A stretch of DNA of 64,000 nucleotides from Calendula officinalis (Eukaryota; Streptophyta; Magnoliopsida; Asterales; Asteraceae), in contig OY970832.1 in NCBI GenBank assembly GCA_963853835.1, forward strand, positions 2,996,001-3,060,000, given 5' to 3'. Shown here piece after piece: positions 1-12,008 of this stretch. The notes beneath the pieces are model-generated. The model had not been told where the DNA came from. It searched no databases and saw only the letters and a program-made list of their open reading frames with translations. Made by a program: the position numbers and the translations under genes. Within the stretch, counting starts at the first letter, position 1. Each line of letters opens with the position of its first letter.

Positions 1-83
1 GACTTGTAACAAAATAGAGACAGTAATAAAAAATAATAATAAAATAAAATATTGGTAAAGTAATCAGGAATCAACTAACATAC

Positions 84-266
84 CTGTGCTTCCTCACTAT
101 CAAAAATAGCATCTGCAAGAGCTCGATAATTTTCTACTTCAATAAGTTCCCAGTTTTTTTCATACGTTTTCAAAAGATCCTTTAAAACTGGTTTTGTTTT
201 TTCTTCGGGAATCCCGATCTCTCTCATAGCACGAAACGCTTTTGCAACTCTCGGATTAGGAGCCAT
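84..266 (-). CDS. SUVR-type histone methyltransferase, first coding exon (copy A, partial)
   Basis: The exon encodes 61 residues starting MAPNPRVAKAFRAM and ending EEAQ, followed by a GT donor. The pattern (short helical block, 'GIPEEKTKPVLKDLL', 'NWELIEVENYRALADAIF') is the WIYLD domain found at the N terminus of plant SUVR1/2/4 SET-domain proteins, which act on histone H3K9 or in RNA-directed silencing in the nucleus. The rest of the gene (pre-SET, SET) would lie left of base 1, so it is not seen here. A 5' UTR exon ending at about 1234 and a roughly 1-kb 5' UTR intron precede it. A near-identical exon lies at 3848-4030 in a tandem duplicate. Being attached to the outward-running sequence, copy A is the one that can continue into a full gene. 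The family call is good; which SUVR member it is remains open. Confidence 0.75.
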
Positions 267-1310
267 TTTTACTACAATAGATTCAAACTACCGAATAAAA
301 AATGTGTAATGCAAGAATGTATTTCGAACTATAATACAATTTGACTATGTGAACACCGAAAACAAACTAAAAACCATCTCATTATGCAAGTAATACAACA
401 CTAACTGCTTATTTTATTGAAATTTTGTTACTAATGCGATTTATATAACACTATTTAAAATTTTTAAACATAATTTAGCATATTTTCTTAATTAAACCAC
501 ACATAATTGGGACATAAAATGAACACAAATTTACCTCTAATCTACAATCCCTCAGATCCAAGAGGTTTACTATGAAAATTTAGTTAGTAACAGCTAACAA
601 ACACCTAACTGTGTAAAGCCCCTTGTAGATTAATTTAGACCCATAAACCTGAAAATTTATTAGAAAATAAAATCATAAATGTGAGAATCAGCTATATTAC
701 AAAGTTTAATAAACAAACATGCAAAAAATATTCTGTCTCAAACTCAAGTTTCCAACGAATGACAAATGTGAAATATCATTATCTTCAAATTAATACACAT
801 TACCAATAATAAAACAGTAATGTAATCAAAGCCAAAAAGATTATAAAACCGTTAATTTTTGTTCTATTGTAAAAAATAGCAAAATAAATAGACCTCAAGT
901 TATCTTCCTCGATAATGTTGTGCATTACAAAATTACAAACAAATTAACATAATTTGAAGACAAAAACCCCAAATTGCTCAAAAAAATCAAACCAGTAGCT
1001 CCAATTAGAGAAAAACGAGCTGCGATTGCACAATGTTAAAGCGAAAAAACCCTAATTTTTATTAAAAACAAAATAGTGAAGTTACTGAAAACTAATAAAA
1101 AAAAATACGATTGACACACGTAAACCTACGATTAAACGGAAAAATAGGCGAAAAAACATCGAACGATCGATGAAAAACCAAAAAAAGAGAAGCATTGTTG
1201 AAATTAAATATCACATTTTCCGTTATTCCTTACCAGCAGAGAGGTCGATGCAGAAAGGGGAATACTATGTGAGTGTGTGTTCTTGTAGTAGGGCACCGAG
1301 CCACCGATTA
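267..1310 (-). other. 5' UTR intron and leader of SUVR copy A
   Basis: Non-coding. On the minus strand a leader exon ends at about 1234 with the donor GTAAGG. The intron runs down to an acceptor just upstream of the ATG at 266. The same structure, with many small indels, is repeated at about 4031-4949 for copy B. Conservation of both splice sites in both copies supports the reading. Confidence 0.5.
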
Positions 1311-1457
1311 ATTGGAAGTTTGGTAGGTTGAAAAACCTCAAAAACCCCGTTTAACTTGCACGGAAGATCTAAAATTTACACTTTAGCCCCAAAATTTATG
1401 TGGGGTTAAAAGTATGATGCTTTGAATTTGTGTCATTTCTTAAATATGTATTTTCTT

Positions 1458-1682
1458 TTTTATGGAAACCGCAAATGATAATAACGAAAGCCTACTCGTA
1501 ATATTACAACGAGCACTCTGGATTTGAGCTCATTTACAGTGCAAACCCAGCCCCCTAGGATTTCTAGGGAAAAATCCCCCATATATGGCACCACAAGAGG
1601 TGTTTACAGGATTTGAACTCCAAAACTCACGTCTGGGAGTAAAACACATGCATCAATCCAGATGAGTTAGACATCATTTACT
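1458..1682 (-). mobile_element. tRNA-derived SINE
   Basis: On the minus strand there is a tRNA-like head with a B-box-like GGAGTTCAAATCC and a short A-rich tail. It is flanked by a 16-bp direct repeat (AAATATGTATTTTCTT at 1442-1457, AAATATATATTTTCTT at 1683-1698; one mismatch). The paralogous site in the tandem copy near 5158-5175 has a single uninterrupted version of this target, so the insertion postdates the duplication. Confidence 0.7.
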
Positions 1683-1753
1683 AAATATATATTTTCTTAA
1701 CTACGAGATATATATTAATGGAATATGATTTTAACGCCACAATGTATATACTA

Positions 1754-2022
1754 GCTCTGTATCAAAACAAATAATACATTTGAAGAATCATAATTTTTGA
1801 GATGAAATATTAAAATGTGATTTAAGATAAATTTAAAGTGGATAGTTAATGATGTTTAAAGATAAAGTAAGGGTAAAAGAGTAATTTCACTTTATTAAAG
1901 TAGATAGTAAGTATATAATGGGTCCCACTTTTTTACCACACAAGATAAGTTTTAAAATTGTATCACTTATTTTAATTCACCCCTAAATAGAAAGTGTATC
2001 ACTTATTTTGATACGGAGGTAG
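1754..2022. mobile_element. Stowaway-like MITE (copy 1)
   Basis: Terminal inverted repeats of the type CTTCCTCCGTATCAAAATAA (left end diverged), flanked by TA. It has the same internal sequence as the copies at 2236, 2644, 26183 and 43829. Tc1/mariner-type MITEs duplicate TA on insertion. Confidence 0.65.
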
Positions 2023-2235
2023 TATTACATTTTGTATATGATATATGATGAATGACCTTTTAACATTTTACATAGGATGTATAATGACTTTTTTATTCTT
2101 CATTAATTTTGTATTTTTCTAACATAATTTACATTTAGCCCCTTCACTTTTTTACATTTAACATGAGATATTGTCTATTACAGTACTCATTTTTCGATAG
2201 TTTTAATATAAAATGTTAAATGCTCTTTAAAGTTA

Positions 2236-2557
2236 CACTTCTTCCGTTTCAAAATAAGCGATACACTATTTACTTTGGAGTGTTTTAAAATAAATGATAC
2301 ATTTGAAAAGTTGTCTTATTTTGGTAAAAAAAAATAATAATAATAAAACTCACACTCGCTAACTATCTTATTTAATATAGTGAAATAACTTGTTTATCTT
2401 TAACTTTAGTTTTAAAAGTCATTAAATCACTTTTAATCAAAATGTATGAGACATGACTTATTAACTATCTAATTTAATCAATCTGACATTCATTATACTG
2501 TTTTGCCTCAAAAAACGTGAAACTTTAAATATATCACTTATTATAAAACGCAGGAAG
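2236..2557. mobile_element. Stowaway-like MITE (copy 2)
   Basis: Same family as the copy at 1754. The ends read CACTTCTTCCGTTTCAAAAT and, at the right, AAAACGCAGGAAG. TA dinucleotides flank both ends. Confidence 0.65.
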
Positions 2558-2643
2558 TATAAAACTTATTATACATTAGTATATATTATATTTTTGAAAT
2601 TGATGTGACAGAATACACAAAATATACAGTAAAACATTATATA

Positions 2644-2954
2644 CTTCCGCCGTATCATAGTAAGTGATACATTTGGAAGATCACGGAGTTTAATGCAAAA
2701 TATTAAAGTAAGGCTAAAATATATTAAAGTAGATGTTTAGTGGATGATGGATCATACTTTTCTTGAATAAAGTGATATTAATTAATTTTAAAAGTAAAAG
2801 TAAGGGTATAAGGGTAATTTCATTTTATTAAAGTGGATAGTTAGTGGAGGTTGGGTCCCGCATTTTTGTCAAATAAGGTAACTTTTGAAGTGTATCACTT
2901 ATTGTGAAACACTCATAAATAGTAAGTGTATCACCTATTGTGATACGGGGGAAG
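2644..2954. mobile_element. Stowaway-like MITE (copy 3)
   Basis: The ends CTTCCGCCGTATCATAGTAA and GTGATACGGGGGAAG form an inverted repeat flanked by TA. It is about 310 bp, the same size as the other full copies. Confidence 0.7.
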
Positions 2955-3682
2955 TATATTATTTATATATTTATATTTTTAAGATGGCATGCCTAATTTT
3001 TCTTTTTATGTTAACCGGAGTTCTTACTCACTTTACGAGCCGACTAATCTCCCCCAACCACGTGCTTTGCACCCACGTTTTGTTATTTTAAAAAAAATGA
3101 CATCTAATATAAATAAATTTAGTATATTTATTTAAGAGTTATACTCTTGAAAATATATTAGAACACATATTTCGTTTTCTTAATATAGAATAATTTTTAA
3201 TTATTGCATAAATATATTGACGAACAGTATTTTGGTACTACATGAAAATCTCCACGACATCACGCGAGTAAACATCATCTAGTTAACTACATTAATTACT
3301 GGACTACATTTATTGTTTTACAATATTTATATAAATTAATTTAAATGTTGTATGTAATATGATGCATGAAAAAGTTTTTATGTTATCAAAATCACCTCTC
3401 AATGTTAAACCAAATACAAGATTTAAGAAATGTACAAACAAGATGCAACCAAAAGATTAAAAACAAGGAGTTTGGGTGCAGGTTATAGTTTTTACTCAAA
3501 TGACAATCATGATGTGATTCGTATAATTGTATTTAATAAACACGCAAGTCTTGTTCATTGTGAATTTAGGATACTAGCCATTGTTTAAACTAGAAAAACA
3601 CGCAACAATTGCAATGGTTCAAATTGACAAAGCGTCACTAAAGTGATACAAATTGCCATATCTACTCAAGCAGTCTACTTAC

Positions 3683-4030
3683 TTCAGTTTCAGCATTATC
3701 GTTCTTTTTCTGTTGTTCTGCAGCCTTGAACATGAAACCAGTCAGAATTTTTACTTTCAAGAACATAAGACTTGTAATAAAATAGAGACAGTAATTAAAA
3801 TAATAAAATAAATAATTGGTAAAGTAAACAGGAAGTAACTAACATACCTGTGCTTCCTCACTATCAAAAATAGCAACGGCAAGAGCTCGATAATTTTCTA
3901 CTTCAATAAGTTCCCAGTTTTGTTCATATGTTTTCAAAAGATCCTTTAAAACTGGTTTTGTTTTTTCTTCGGGAATCCCGAGCTCTCTCATAGCACGAAA
4001 CGCTTTTGCAACTCTCGGGTTAGGAGCCAT
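3683..4030 (-). pseudogene. SUVR WIYLD-domain 5' gene fragment (copy B)
   Basis: Exon 1 (3848-4030) encodes the same 61-residue WIYLD segment as copy A with three changes visible (G in place of I/E region, EQNW for EKNW, AVAIF for ADAIF). A second exon (3683-3724, 14 codons, AAEQQKKNDNAETE) follows with a correct acceptor and a GTAAGT donor, phase 0. Homology stops at about 3598, where the duplicated unit ends, so this copy has promoter, leader intron and two coding exons but no SET domain. It lies upstream of copy A on the same strand. Reading is open in both exons, so it may act as an alternative promoter or duplicated first exons spliced into copy A, or may just be a truncated relic. Confidence 0.65.
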
Positions 4031-5278
4031 TATCACTACAATAGATTCAAACTACCCAATAATTACCGAATAAAAAATGTGTAACTATAATACAATTTGA
4101 TTATGTGAACACAGAAAAAAACTAAAAACCATCCCATTATGCAAGTAATACAACACTAACTGCTAATTTTAATGAAATTTTGTTACTAATGCGATTTATA
4201 AAACACTATTTAAATTTTTTAAACATAATTTAGCATATTTTTGTAATTAAACCACACATAAATTGGGACATAAAATGAACACAAATTTACCTCTAATCTA
4301 CAATCCCTCAGATCCAAGAGGTTTACTATGAAAATTTAATTAGTAACAACTAACAAACACCTAACTGTGTAAAGCTCCTTGTAGATTAATTTAGATCCAT
4401 AAACCTGAAATTTATTAGAAAATAAAATCATAAATGTGAGAATCAGCTATATTACAAAGTTTAATAAACAAACATGCAAAAAATATTATGTTTCAAACTC
4501 AAGTTTCCAACGAATAACAAAGGTGGAATATCAGAATCTTCAAATTAATACACATTAGCAAGAATAAAACAGTAATGTAATCAAAGAAGAAAGGATTATA
4601 AAAAACGTTAATTTTTGTTTTATTGTAAAAATTAGCAAACTAAATAAAACTCAAGTTACCTTCCTCGACAATCGTGTGCATTAGAAATTAGACACGGATT
4701 AAAATAATTTGAAGACAAAAACTCCCAAATTGCTCAAAAAAATCAAACCAGTAGCTCCGATTAGAGAAAAAAGAGCTGCGATTGCACAATGTTAAAGCGA
4801 AAACCCCTAGTTTTAAAAAATAGTGAAAAACACGATAAACCTACAATTAAACGGAAACATAGGCGAAAAAACATCGAACGATCGATTAAAAACGAAAAAT
4901 GAGAAGCATTGTTGAAATTAAATATCAAAATTTTCCGTTATTCCTTACCAGGGTCCAGGAGAGAGGTCGATGCAGAAAGGGGGATAATATGTGATTGTGT
5001 GTTCTTGTAGTAGGGCACCGATTAATTGGATGTTTTTGGTAGGTTAAAAACTTCAAAACCCCCTTTAAACTTGCACGGAAGATCTAATATTAACACTTTA
5101 GCCCCAGAATTTATAAGGGGGTTAAAACTATGATGCTTTGAATTATGTGTCATTTATGAAACATATATTTTCTTAACCGCGAGATGATTTCGATGCCGCA
5201 ATAACTACTCTACATACTACAAGTCTACAATCACCTTTTAATAATATTTATATAAATTATTTTAAATGTTATATAATT

Positions 5279-6944
5279 GAGTTAATTACACAAATGGTCC
5301 TTTAAGATGATACCACATTGCAAGTGTGGTCCTAATCTTTTAATTTCGACAAGTGTAGTCCTTTATGTTTACTGATTTTGCACGTTTGGTCCTTTAGGCC
5401 AAACGGTGTTAAATTTCTCTGTTAAGTGATCTCATGTACAATGAACATGAGGGTATTTTCGTCTTTTCTCATTTATTTTTTACAAAAGAATAAAAACAAA
5501 ATATATATACATATCCATGCATTAGGTACACACCCATTTAAACATACACACTTCATCTTCTTCACATAACTCTTCCCTGTCATCAAACTCTAAAATCCAA
5601 ATTCAAGTTCCATAACAACCATATTACGATAAATTAAAAATCTTCCATAAATCATCTTTTTCCATGGAAGATCATCATGCCTGAAAAATTTAACATGCCT
5701 GGAAAACGACCAAAAGGCTTAATCGAAGACCCTGTCACGATTTGACAAGATCAGGCTTGAAAAATCATAAACCCCAAACTGAGGCATGAAAATTCTTACC
5801 GATCGGAGAAGCCACGTCCGTCGCCAAACGTCTGGAACATGAAGCATTCACTGCCACATCTGCCTCTTTTGTTTCCGCCAATGATAAATGCATTGATATC
5901 CTCCCGATTTACTCGAAAGAGATCAGAAAACGGGTGCTTGATTACACGAAATTCATATCTGATTCGCCGGAAACTATGTCGACGGTGGATGAGAAGATCG
6001 AGCGATTCAACCGACACAACTACTGCCATCAATTTTTAAATTGTTGAACGGTTTTGGTACATTTTCTACTCAAAAACGACTTCAACGATTCCGGGAAATA
6101 CATCTTCTCCGCCATTATCATCCTCCACTTCATCTTCACCGCCGAACAAACCCTAAATCCCCAAATATAGCGTTTTTGCTTACATCTCGGAAATCGTATT
6201 AGCATTTTGTTTTCACAAACCCTAAATCCCCAAATATTTTTGCTTACATCTCGGAAATAGACACGGAAGTCATAATTTCTTCCGCAGATATGCCTATACA
6301 ATAATTTCTCTTGACAGGGCTTTAAACACAAGCAATTGTTAACTAAATTAGGCGTATTATCAGCAACACTGCATCTGAGAAGAGAAGTGATTCCTCGGTA
6401 AACCAACGTTCGTTAAAGTCGAGTGCAGCAACGTCTTAATTGAAATTGCTAACTATGACAGACGGAACGGGAGGGACGAAGAAGGCGATGGAATTCTGGT
6501 ACGAAGACAACGGTGGACCAGAGATTGGGGGTGGTTGAATATGAATAGGTTAAAGATGAAACGGTGTAATCATTAGTAGAGCATCGCAACCGGTTTGAAA
6601 AGGTAAGCAATTGCTTGAAGCGGTAGAATGGAAACTGAAATCTCATCTAAAAATGTGTTTTTTTAGGGTTTATCGTTTCAGAGCTGTGAAATAATGAGTG
6701 AGGAAGATGAAGATGAGTGAGGAAGATGGAGGAGCAAGACACAGAAAATAATTGTAAAAGACAAAAATACCCTTATGTGCATTGCATATGAGGTCACTTA
6801 ACAGAAACATTTAACACCGTTTGGCCTAAAGGACCAAACGTGCAAAATCGGTAAACATAAAGGACTACACTTGTCGAAATTAAAAGATTAGGACCACACT
6901 TGCAATATGGTATCATCTTAAAGGACCATTTGTGTAATTAACTC
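5279..6944. mobile_element. Pack-MULE-like element with long TIRs
   Basis: The ends GAGTTAATTACACAAATGGT and its reverse complement are part of terminal inverted repeats of about 185 bp. A perfect 9-bp target duplication, TATATAATT, lies at 5270-5278 and 6945-6953, which is diagnostic for Mutator-like elements. The interior contains a host-gene fragment (5790-6045) and no transposase. The empty site is preserved in unit A near 3345-3366. Confidence 0.85.
5790..6045 (+). pseudogene. Captured WPP-domain gene fragment
   Basis: An open stretch of about 85 codons reads EATSVAKRLEHEAFTATSAS, then a block containing CIDILPIYSKEIRKRVLDY, and ends at TGA. The spacing of 'A..LE.EAF..A' and 'I.ILP.YSKEI.KR.L' matches the C-terminal half of the WPP domain of MFP1-attachment-factor and WIT/RanGAP-type nuclear-envelope proteins. 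The 'WPP' N-terminal half and a start codon are missing. It lies wholly inside the Pack-MULE, so it is read as a transduplicated fragment. Family call from memory of the motif; a protein search would settle it. Confidence 0.6.
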
Positions 6945-7647
6945 TATATAATTTGATGCATGAAAAAAGTTATATTATATTAAAATCACCTCTTATATTA
7001 AACCAATAGAAAATACAAGATGCAACCAAAAGACTAAAAACAAAGAATTTTGGGTGCAAGTTATTGTTTTAACTCAAATGATACTTGTATAATTATTAAA
7101 ATGATGAAAGCTAAACCAAGCTGTGTGTCTTCTTTAGGATCGTTAAAAGAAAAATAGTTAATTCTATATATCAATATTCATAGTTATATAAGTGTTAAAA
7201 TATGAGAAGAATGAAAAAATAAATAGTTAATTCTATACATCAATATTTTATATGTAAGAGAATGAAGTATAAAAAATTTAGAAAAAAACAATATAGTTTT
7301 TCTTACCACAATGCTTTTTCTGAAAGGCAAGGTTATAGTTCACTTTGACATTTTTAGTACCATCTTTTATTGACATGAGTCACATGACTTTACAATAAAC
7401 GCAACCAATATCATGACAATAATGATGTGATTCGTATAGTTGTACATCTTAACAATAACTTAATAAAAATAAATAACCATTTAAAAAAGTTGTATAAAAT
7501 TGTTAAAGTTAATAACTTAACAAAATACCTTTTTTTAGTTATTGGTCTATCAAATAGTTCATGTTTGCAGTTTTAAAATTTAAACCTTCTTCATATGGTC
7601 TTGTTTATTGTGAATATACGATATTAGACATTGTTTAAACTAGATAA

Positions 7648-8784
7648 TGTGTAGTTGGAAAAAGTGTATCGGTTTAGAAATGTAGATATAATGATACTTT
7701 GAAAAAGTTACAAAAGTGATAAAGAAAATATAAACTACTGTGGGAGAAGTCTAAGGAGATACGCTAGAAAACCAAATACTACTTCCAGCAGCATTCCAAG
7801 TTTACAACTCATTAACTTGCTTTTTCAGTTTTTCCCATTGGGTCCTTGTATTAAAACTTTATTTTGATGTTACAACAACTTTAGTTATACAAGTTATGTC
7901 AATTTACTCAAATAACTTAATGTCATTTTAAATAAACAAAAAAGTTAATCTCATAACCTTTAAAAGATCATTTCAGATGTCAATATCTTTACTGATATGT
8001 ATACAACATTACAACCTATTAATCTCGATCTCTCAACCATTGATCTCATTTGTTAAGTTTTTTTAGACCGTGACATGTATTTAATGAGATTCATGATAGA
8101 GTGTACGTAATAAATTATGATTTAAATTGTCAATGGAATGCTATAAACTGATGAATGACCCTTTGATTGTGTCATGGTTAGATATTGAAATCCCAGGGTG
8201 GCAATCACTAATTTCTTAAAGTAACTTTTTGTTCAACTTATTGGTATTAAAATTAAATAAATAAGTTGGTATGATAAAGTTGGTTTCCAAATGATGCACG
8301 TAAAATCATGAAATGAGTACAAAAAAAGTTAGGTTCAAACACACACTTGTTTCGATTAATTTCTACTACATACTATTATAGCATAAAGACAACGCGGTTT
8401 ACCTAAACTGCAAACAAAAAACGATTTCATACGATATCTTAGTAAAACATATTGAACCATATTTTATGTTTTTTAACTAAACCAGTTTTAGTCTATTACT
8501 GGTATTGTGTATCGTCGGTATGAACTACAGTACCTGTAAAGTTAACCGACGTGACAATTTTGCATGACTTTTACAGTCCGCTGCCAACCACCAACTGTAC
8601 AATGTTTAGTTAAAATATAATATACTTAATTATATACTTCATTTATCTACCACAACTTTTACTTCTTATATTATACTGTATAAGTTTTACAGCTAACTAT
8701 ACAAGCATGTAAAATTACAGTTGTTGTACATGAATTAAAAGATGTGGTATGAAAATCAATCCCTATAATTTAAATGTGAACATG
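7648..8784. other. Intergenic, no gene recognised
   Basis: AT-rich sequence with no convincing reading frame and no inverted-repeat element that I could delimit. Confidence 0.5.
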
Positions 8785-8796
8785 AATTCGAGTAAA

Positions 8797-8797
<1 letters not shown>

Positions 8798-8827
<30 letters not shown>

Positions 8828-9022
8828 GAACGGCAAGTTAGTAAGTTAGTGGTTCGAGCCTAGACAGTGACATCCACAAGGGGCAGTATGCCTTCCCTCG
8901 AACCCTCCACATATGGGGAATAAACCCCACCATTTGTCCACGACGGGACTTGAACCCATGACCTTGGCCATGGGCAACACCTTAACTTTTCCACCAATAC
9001 CACTAGGCTAGAAGCCTTGGGT
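8798..9022 (-). mobile_element. tRNA-derived SINE
   Basis: A T-run at the left (poly-A on the minus strand) is followed by tRNA-like boxes; the segment GACGGGACTTGAACCCATGA is an inverted tRNA B-box/T-arm. A perfect 13-bp target duplication, AATTCGAGTAAAT, lies at 8785-8797 and 9023-9035. It sits about 150 bp upstream of the PDLP-type ATG. Confidence 0.85.
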
Positions 9023-9167
9023 AATTCGAGTAAATATATGAATCATCACCATAATCCAATTTAAAAAAAAAAAAAAAAAACTATTTTCGTACCTCTCCCC
9101 CACTCTTCAATTTCTTCTTCTTCATATTCTCCCCCAAATTCCCAATTTTTTACACAGAAACCCTCAC

Positions 9168-12008
9168 ATGGGTCCATCAAAATTTCACACCATCTTTATA
9201 ATTCTCTCAATTTATGCCACAATTTCATCATCAGCAGCAGACCTGACAAACTTTATCTACAAAGGCTGTGCAAATGAAAAATTCCAAGACCCATCTGGAA
9301 TTTCATCACAAAATCTCAAATCACTGTACAACACTCTAATATCTCAATCATCATCCACTAATTTCTACAACACTACTACCGGAAACAACCAATTAACAAC
9401 ATCAATTACCGGACTTTACCAGTGCCGGAGTGATTTATCAAATTCCGATTGCAACAATTGCGTGAAGAAAATCCCTGAAACAATCGAAAAAGTTTGTGGT
9501 GGTGATACGATTGCAGCTAGGGTTCAGCTAGATGGATGTTATATGATGTATGAAGTTGTCGGATTCCCGCCGGCGTCATCTACGGATTTATTGTATAAAC
9601 ATTGCGGGTCGAATCGGGCGAGCGGGTCCGGGTTTGATACCAGATTGGAATCGGCTTTGGAGCAGCTTGATAATGGGGTCGGAAATGGGAAAGGGTTTTA
9701 CTCCGGTGAGTATCAATCGGTTTATGTTTTGGGACAATGTGAAGGTGATCTGAGTAGTGGGGATTGTGTGAAGTGCGGAGTGCGTGTGGGAGTTCACTTT
9801 CCGGTCAAGTTTATTTACAGCAGTGTTATATTAGCTATACTTATTACCCAAACGGAGTTCCCGGATCAGGTAATATTAGCTAGCCGGAGTTCTCACCGGA
9901 GCTATATATTTATTTAATTTATCTAGGGGTGTTTTAGTAAATCCATTCAATATACCTTAGTATAGAACCGAAAACGATGAATTTCAAAACCGAACCGATT
10001 ACATGTTTTCGGTTTTGGTTCAGTTTTTTTAGGCCAAATGTTAATCCTTATCCGAAGACCGAACCGAAACCGATAGAACCGAAAACGATAAATTTTCAAA
10101 ACCGAAACCGAGCCGATAACATGTTATCCGGTTCGGTTTCGGTCGATTTTCGGTTGGGTTCGGTTTTTTCGGCCCAAATACCCACCCCTAAATAAGTCTT
10201 AAGTTTAAATTGATAATTTAATAAGCGGTTAAAATAAGATTATAGTTAAAATAAGTCAGTAAATTTAAACTGATATGTTAATAAGTTGTTAATATTCTTT
10301 TGCGATAACTAAACTTTGCTTGTAATTTATTCGATCAATCTGTTAACATGATTATTTTCGAACTTTCTCCTTGTTATCTAATGGAGTAATTTTTATGTAA
10401 GAAAAAGATTGTATATGTGACCTTTAAAAAATAATTTAATACATTTTTATCATTAGATAATTAACTAGAATTCTAGAATCACCTCTTTTTCAAAAAAGTG
10501 AAAACGATAGTATCAATAATCACCTGACACATAAGGAATCAAAAGTGAGATCTATGATCTATGATTCATGGTTGGAATTTTGTTTTATCCGCATCTCAAA
10601 TGGTAGCTTTTTTAAAAGCTTATTACTATTCTAATAAGTCTTTGAAAGACTTTTTACCATTGGATTGCCTAGCTTTTTGAAAAGCTTATTACAAAGATTT
10701 ATTCTTTACTAACCTTTTAACCATCTTTTAATGTTTGTCATTTTTAACCCCTTATGTTTAATAACATTTCAATTTAAACCTTAGATTTGTTATATATAAA
10801 TTCTTTATTATATTTGTATTACTTAATAAATAAATTATATAATATTTAATGTCAATTAGTATAATATTTTTGTATTAGACATTTTAAAAGATATAATATT
10901 TAGTAAGATGTCAAAAAAATTGTCAAATTATATATAGGGGTATTTATAAAACATTTGAGATAGATAAAGGTAGATTAGAAATATTATAAAAGAATAAGCT
11001 TTTGGAGAGGTTAACCATTGGAGATGTCATTTATAAAAAAGTTTTTTGTTAGTGGAATGTTGATGTGGTAAAACTAATAAGCTTTTATGAGGTTAACCAT
11101 TGGGGATGCTCTTAAAAGTTAGCTAAAATTAAAGTAACAATTGGTGTGGGTTTGGTTTATTGATAGGGACCGCCGGTGGTGGTGGCGGTGGGATAGAAAC
11201 CGGTGCGACGGAGACCGGTGGTGGGGGTAGGGGACACAATACACAAAAGACGGTGGCGATTATTATCGGTGGAATAGCGGGATTGTTTCTAGCAATTGCG
11301 TTTTTGCTAGTTTTGAAATCAGCTTTCGTAAAGAAAAAAGAAAAACACTCTTATTCAGGTTGGTTAGCTTCTTTTAATTTTTATATATTTACAAAATCAT
11401 GAAGAATAAAAGATTTGATGCTTAAATAGAAATCTGATTCATAAGTAACTAACTATTTAATTTAATCTATTTGAATTTTTATTATATTCTTTTGTCTCAG
11501 ACCGGCCAATGGTTTGACAAACTGATACCGTTAGTTGTTGTCAAATCAGCGCCACGTCAGCTCACCCTCCAACCGACACTAAACTGACGTAACCATGCCA
11601 ACAATATCACTTCCCTTTAATTTTTTGGGACTCACAATTACAAAACACACACACACAAAATACCCTTTTGAACCCACCAAAATCAACCGGCGAACTCCTT
11701 CTCCCCGTCTCCAAACCGGCTTAGCCCAACCGACGGAATAACTGCACCTACCGTGCCAACGGTGTGCAGTACCGGCGGCCAACCGGCGGTGCAACTGCAC
11801 CTACCGTTGGCACTAGTCTCACAATCATAGAATCAATAATATATATCATTTAAAAGAATCAGAAGAAGTATAAAAAACGAAATTAGTTGATCTTTCTTAA
11901 CAATTAGATGAGTTTGGTTATTGAAATTATTTATTTTCCTTTTTATACAAATTACTAAATAAGTTTATATTAAAATAGTGTGGTTTGTTTAATTATGTAG
12001 GTTATTAA
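9168..12008 (+). pseudogene. Plasmodesmata-located protein (PDLP)-like DUF26 gene, frameshifted
   Basis: Exons: 9168-9869, 11167-11358 and 12001-12008. Exon 1 encodes a signal peptide (about residues 1-24), one complete DUF26 with the C-x8-C-x2-C motif CRSDLSNSDCNNC, and the start of a second (CEGDLSSGDCVKC). After that cysteine about 16 bases appear to be missing (about 9777-9785). From TGTGGG at 9785 the family sequence (CGSSLSGQVYLQQCYISYTY) continues only in another frame. Exon 2 encodes a Gly-rich linker, one membrane helix (TVAIIIGGIAGLFLAIAFLL) and a Lys-rich tail, typical of PDLPs. Exon 3 adds two residues and a stop. As read, translation leaves the DUF26 frame and stops early in exon 2 or at 9917, losing the membrane anchor. 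PDLPs are type-I membrane proteins at plasmodesmata that control callose and cell-to-cell movement. It is a recent pseudogene, a null allele or an assembly error. Confidence 0.75.
10590..11113. mobile_element. MITE-like element in PDLP intron 1
   Basis: The left end GCATCTCAAATGGT and the right end ACCATTGGGGATGC are near inverted repeats. Internal copies of AAGCTTATTA and TTAACCATTGG repeat in both orientations. The target duplication is not clear. A second repeat at about 9929-10192 in the same intron is full of CCGAACCGAAA-type motifs and is bounded by AGGGGTG / CACCCCT. Confidence 0.4.

Larger units (their letters stand above)
1743..3282 (+). mobile_element. 1.5-kb insertion with a Helitron-like 3' end, carrying three MITEs
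   Basis: This block is absent from the paralogous position in duplicate B, where the flanks meet near 5200. Its right end (about 3243-3282) has a degenerate hairpin, then CTAG followed by T, and resembles the clearer Helitron 3' end at 15541-15574. A typical 5' TC end was not recognised, so the Helitron assignment rests on the 3' end and the empty site. Confidence 0.45.
3598..7647. repeat. Tandem segmental duplication, unit B
   Basis: Sequence from 3770 onward repeats sequence from base 1 (same SUVR exon, leader intron, promoter), and 6954-7640 repeats 3358-3597. Both units end at the shared motif GTTTAAACTAGA, at about 3597 and 7647. Unit A therefore spans from before the window to about 3597. 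Unit lengths differ because A gained the SINE and the 1.5-kb insertion while B gained the 1.67-kb MULE. Confidence 0.75.

Noticed and set aside
6029..6406. 125-codon minus-strand frame in the Pack-MULE
   Set aside because: No recognisable domain; it overlaps the strand opposite to the WPP fragment and short direct repeats (CCCTAAATCCCCAAATAT) explain its pattern.
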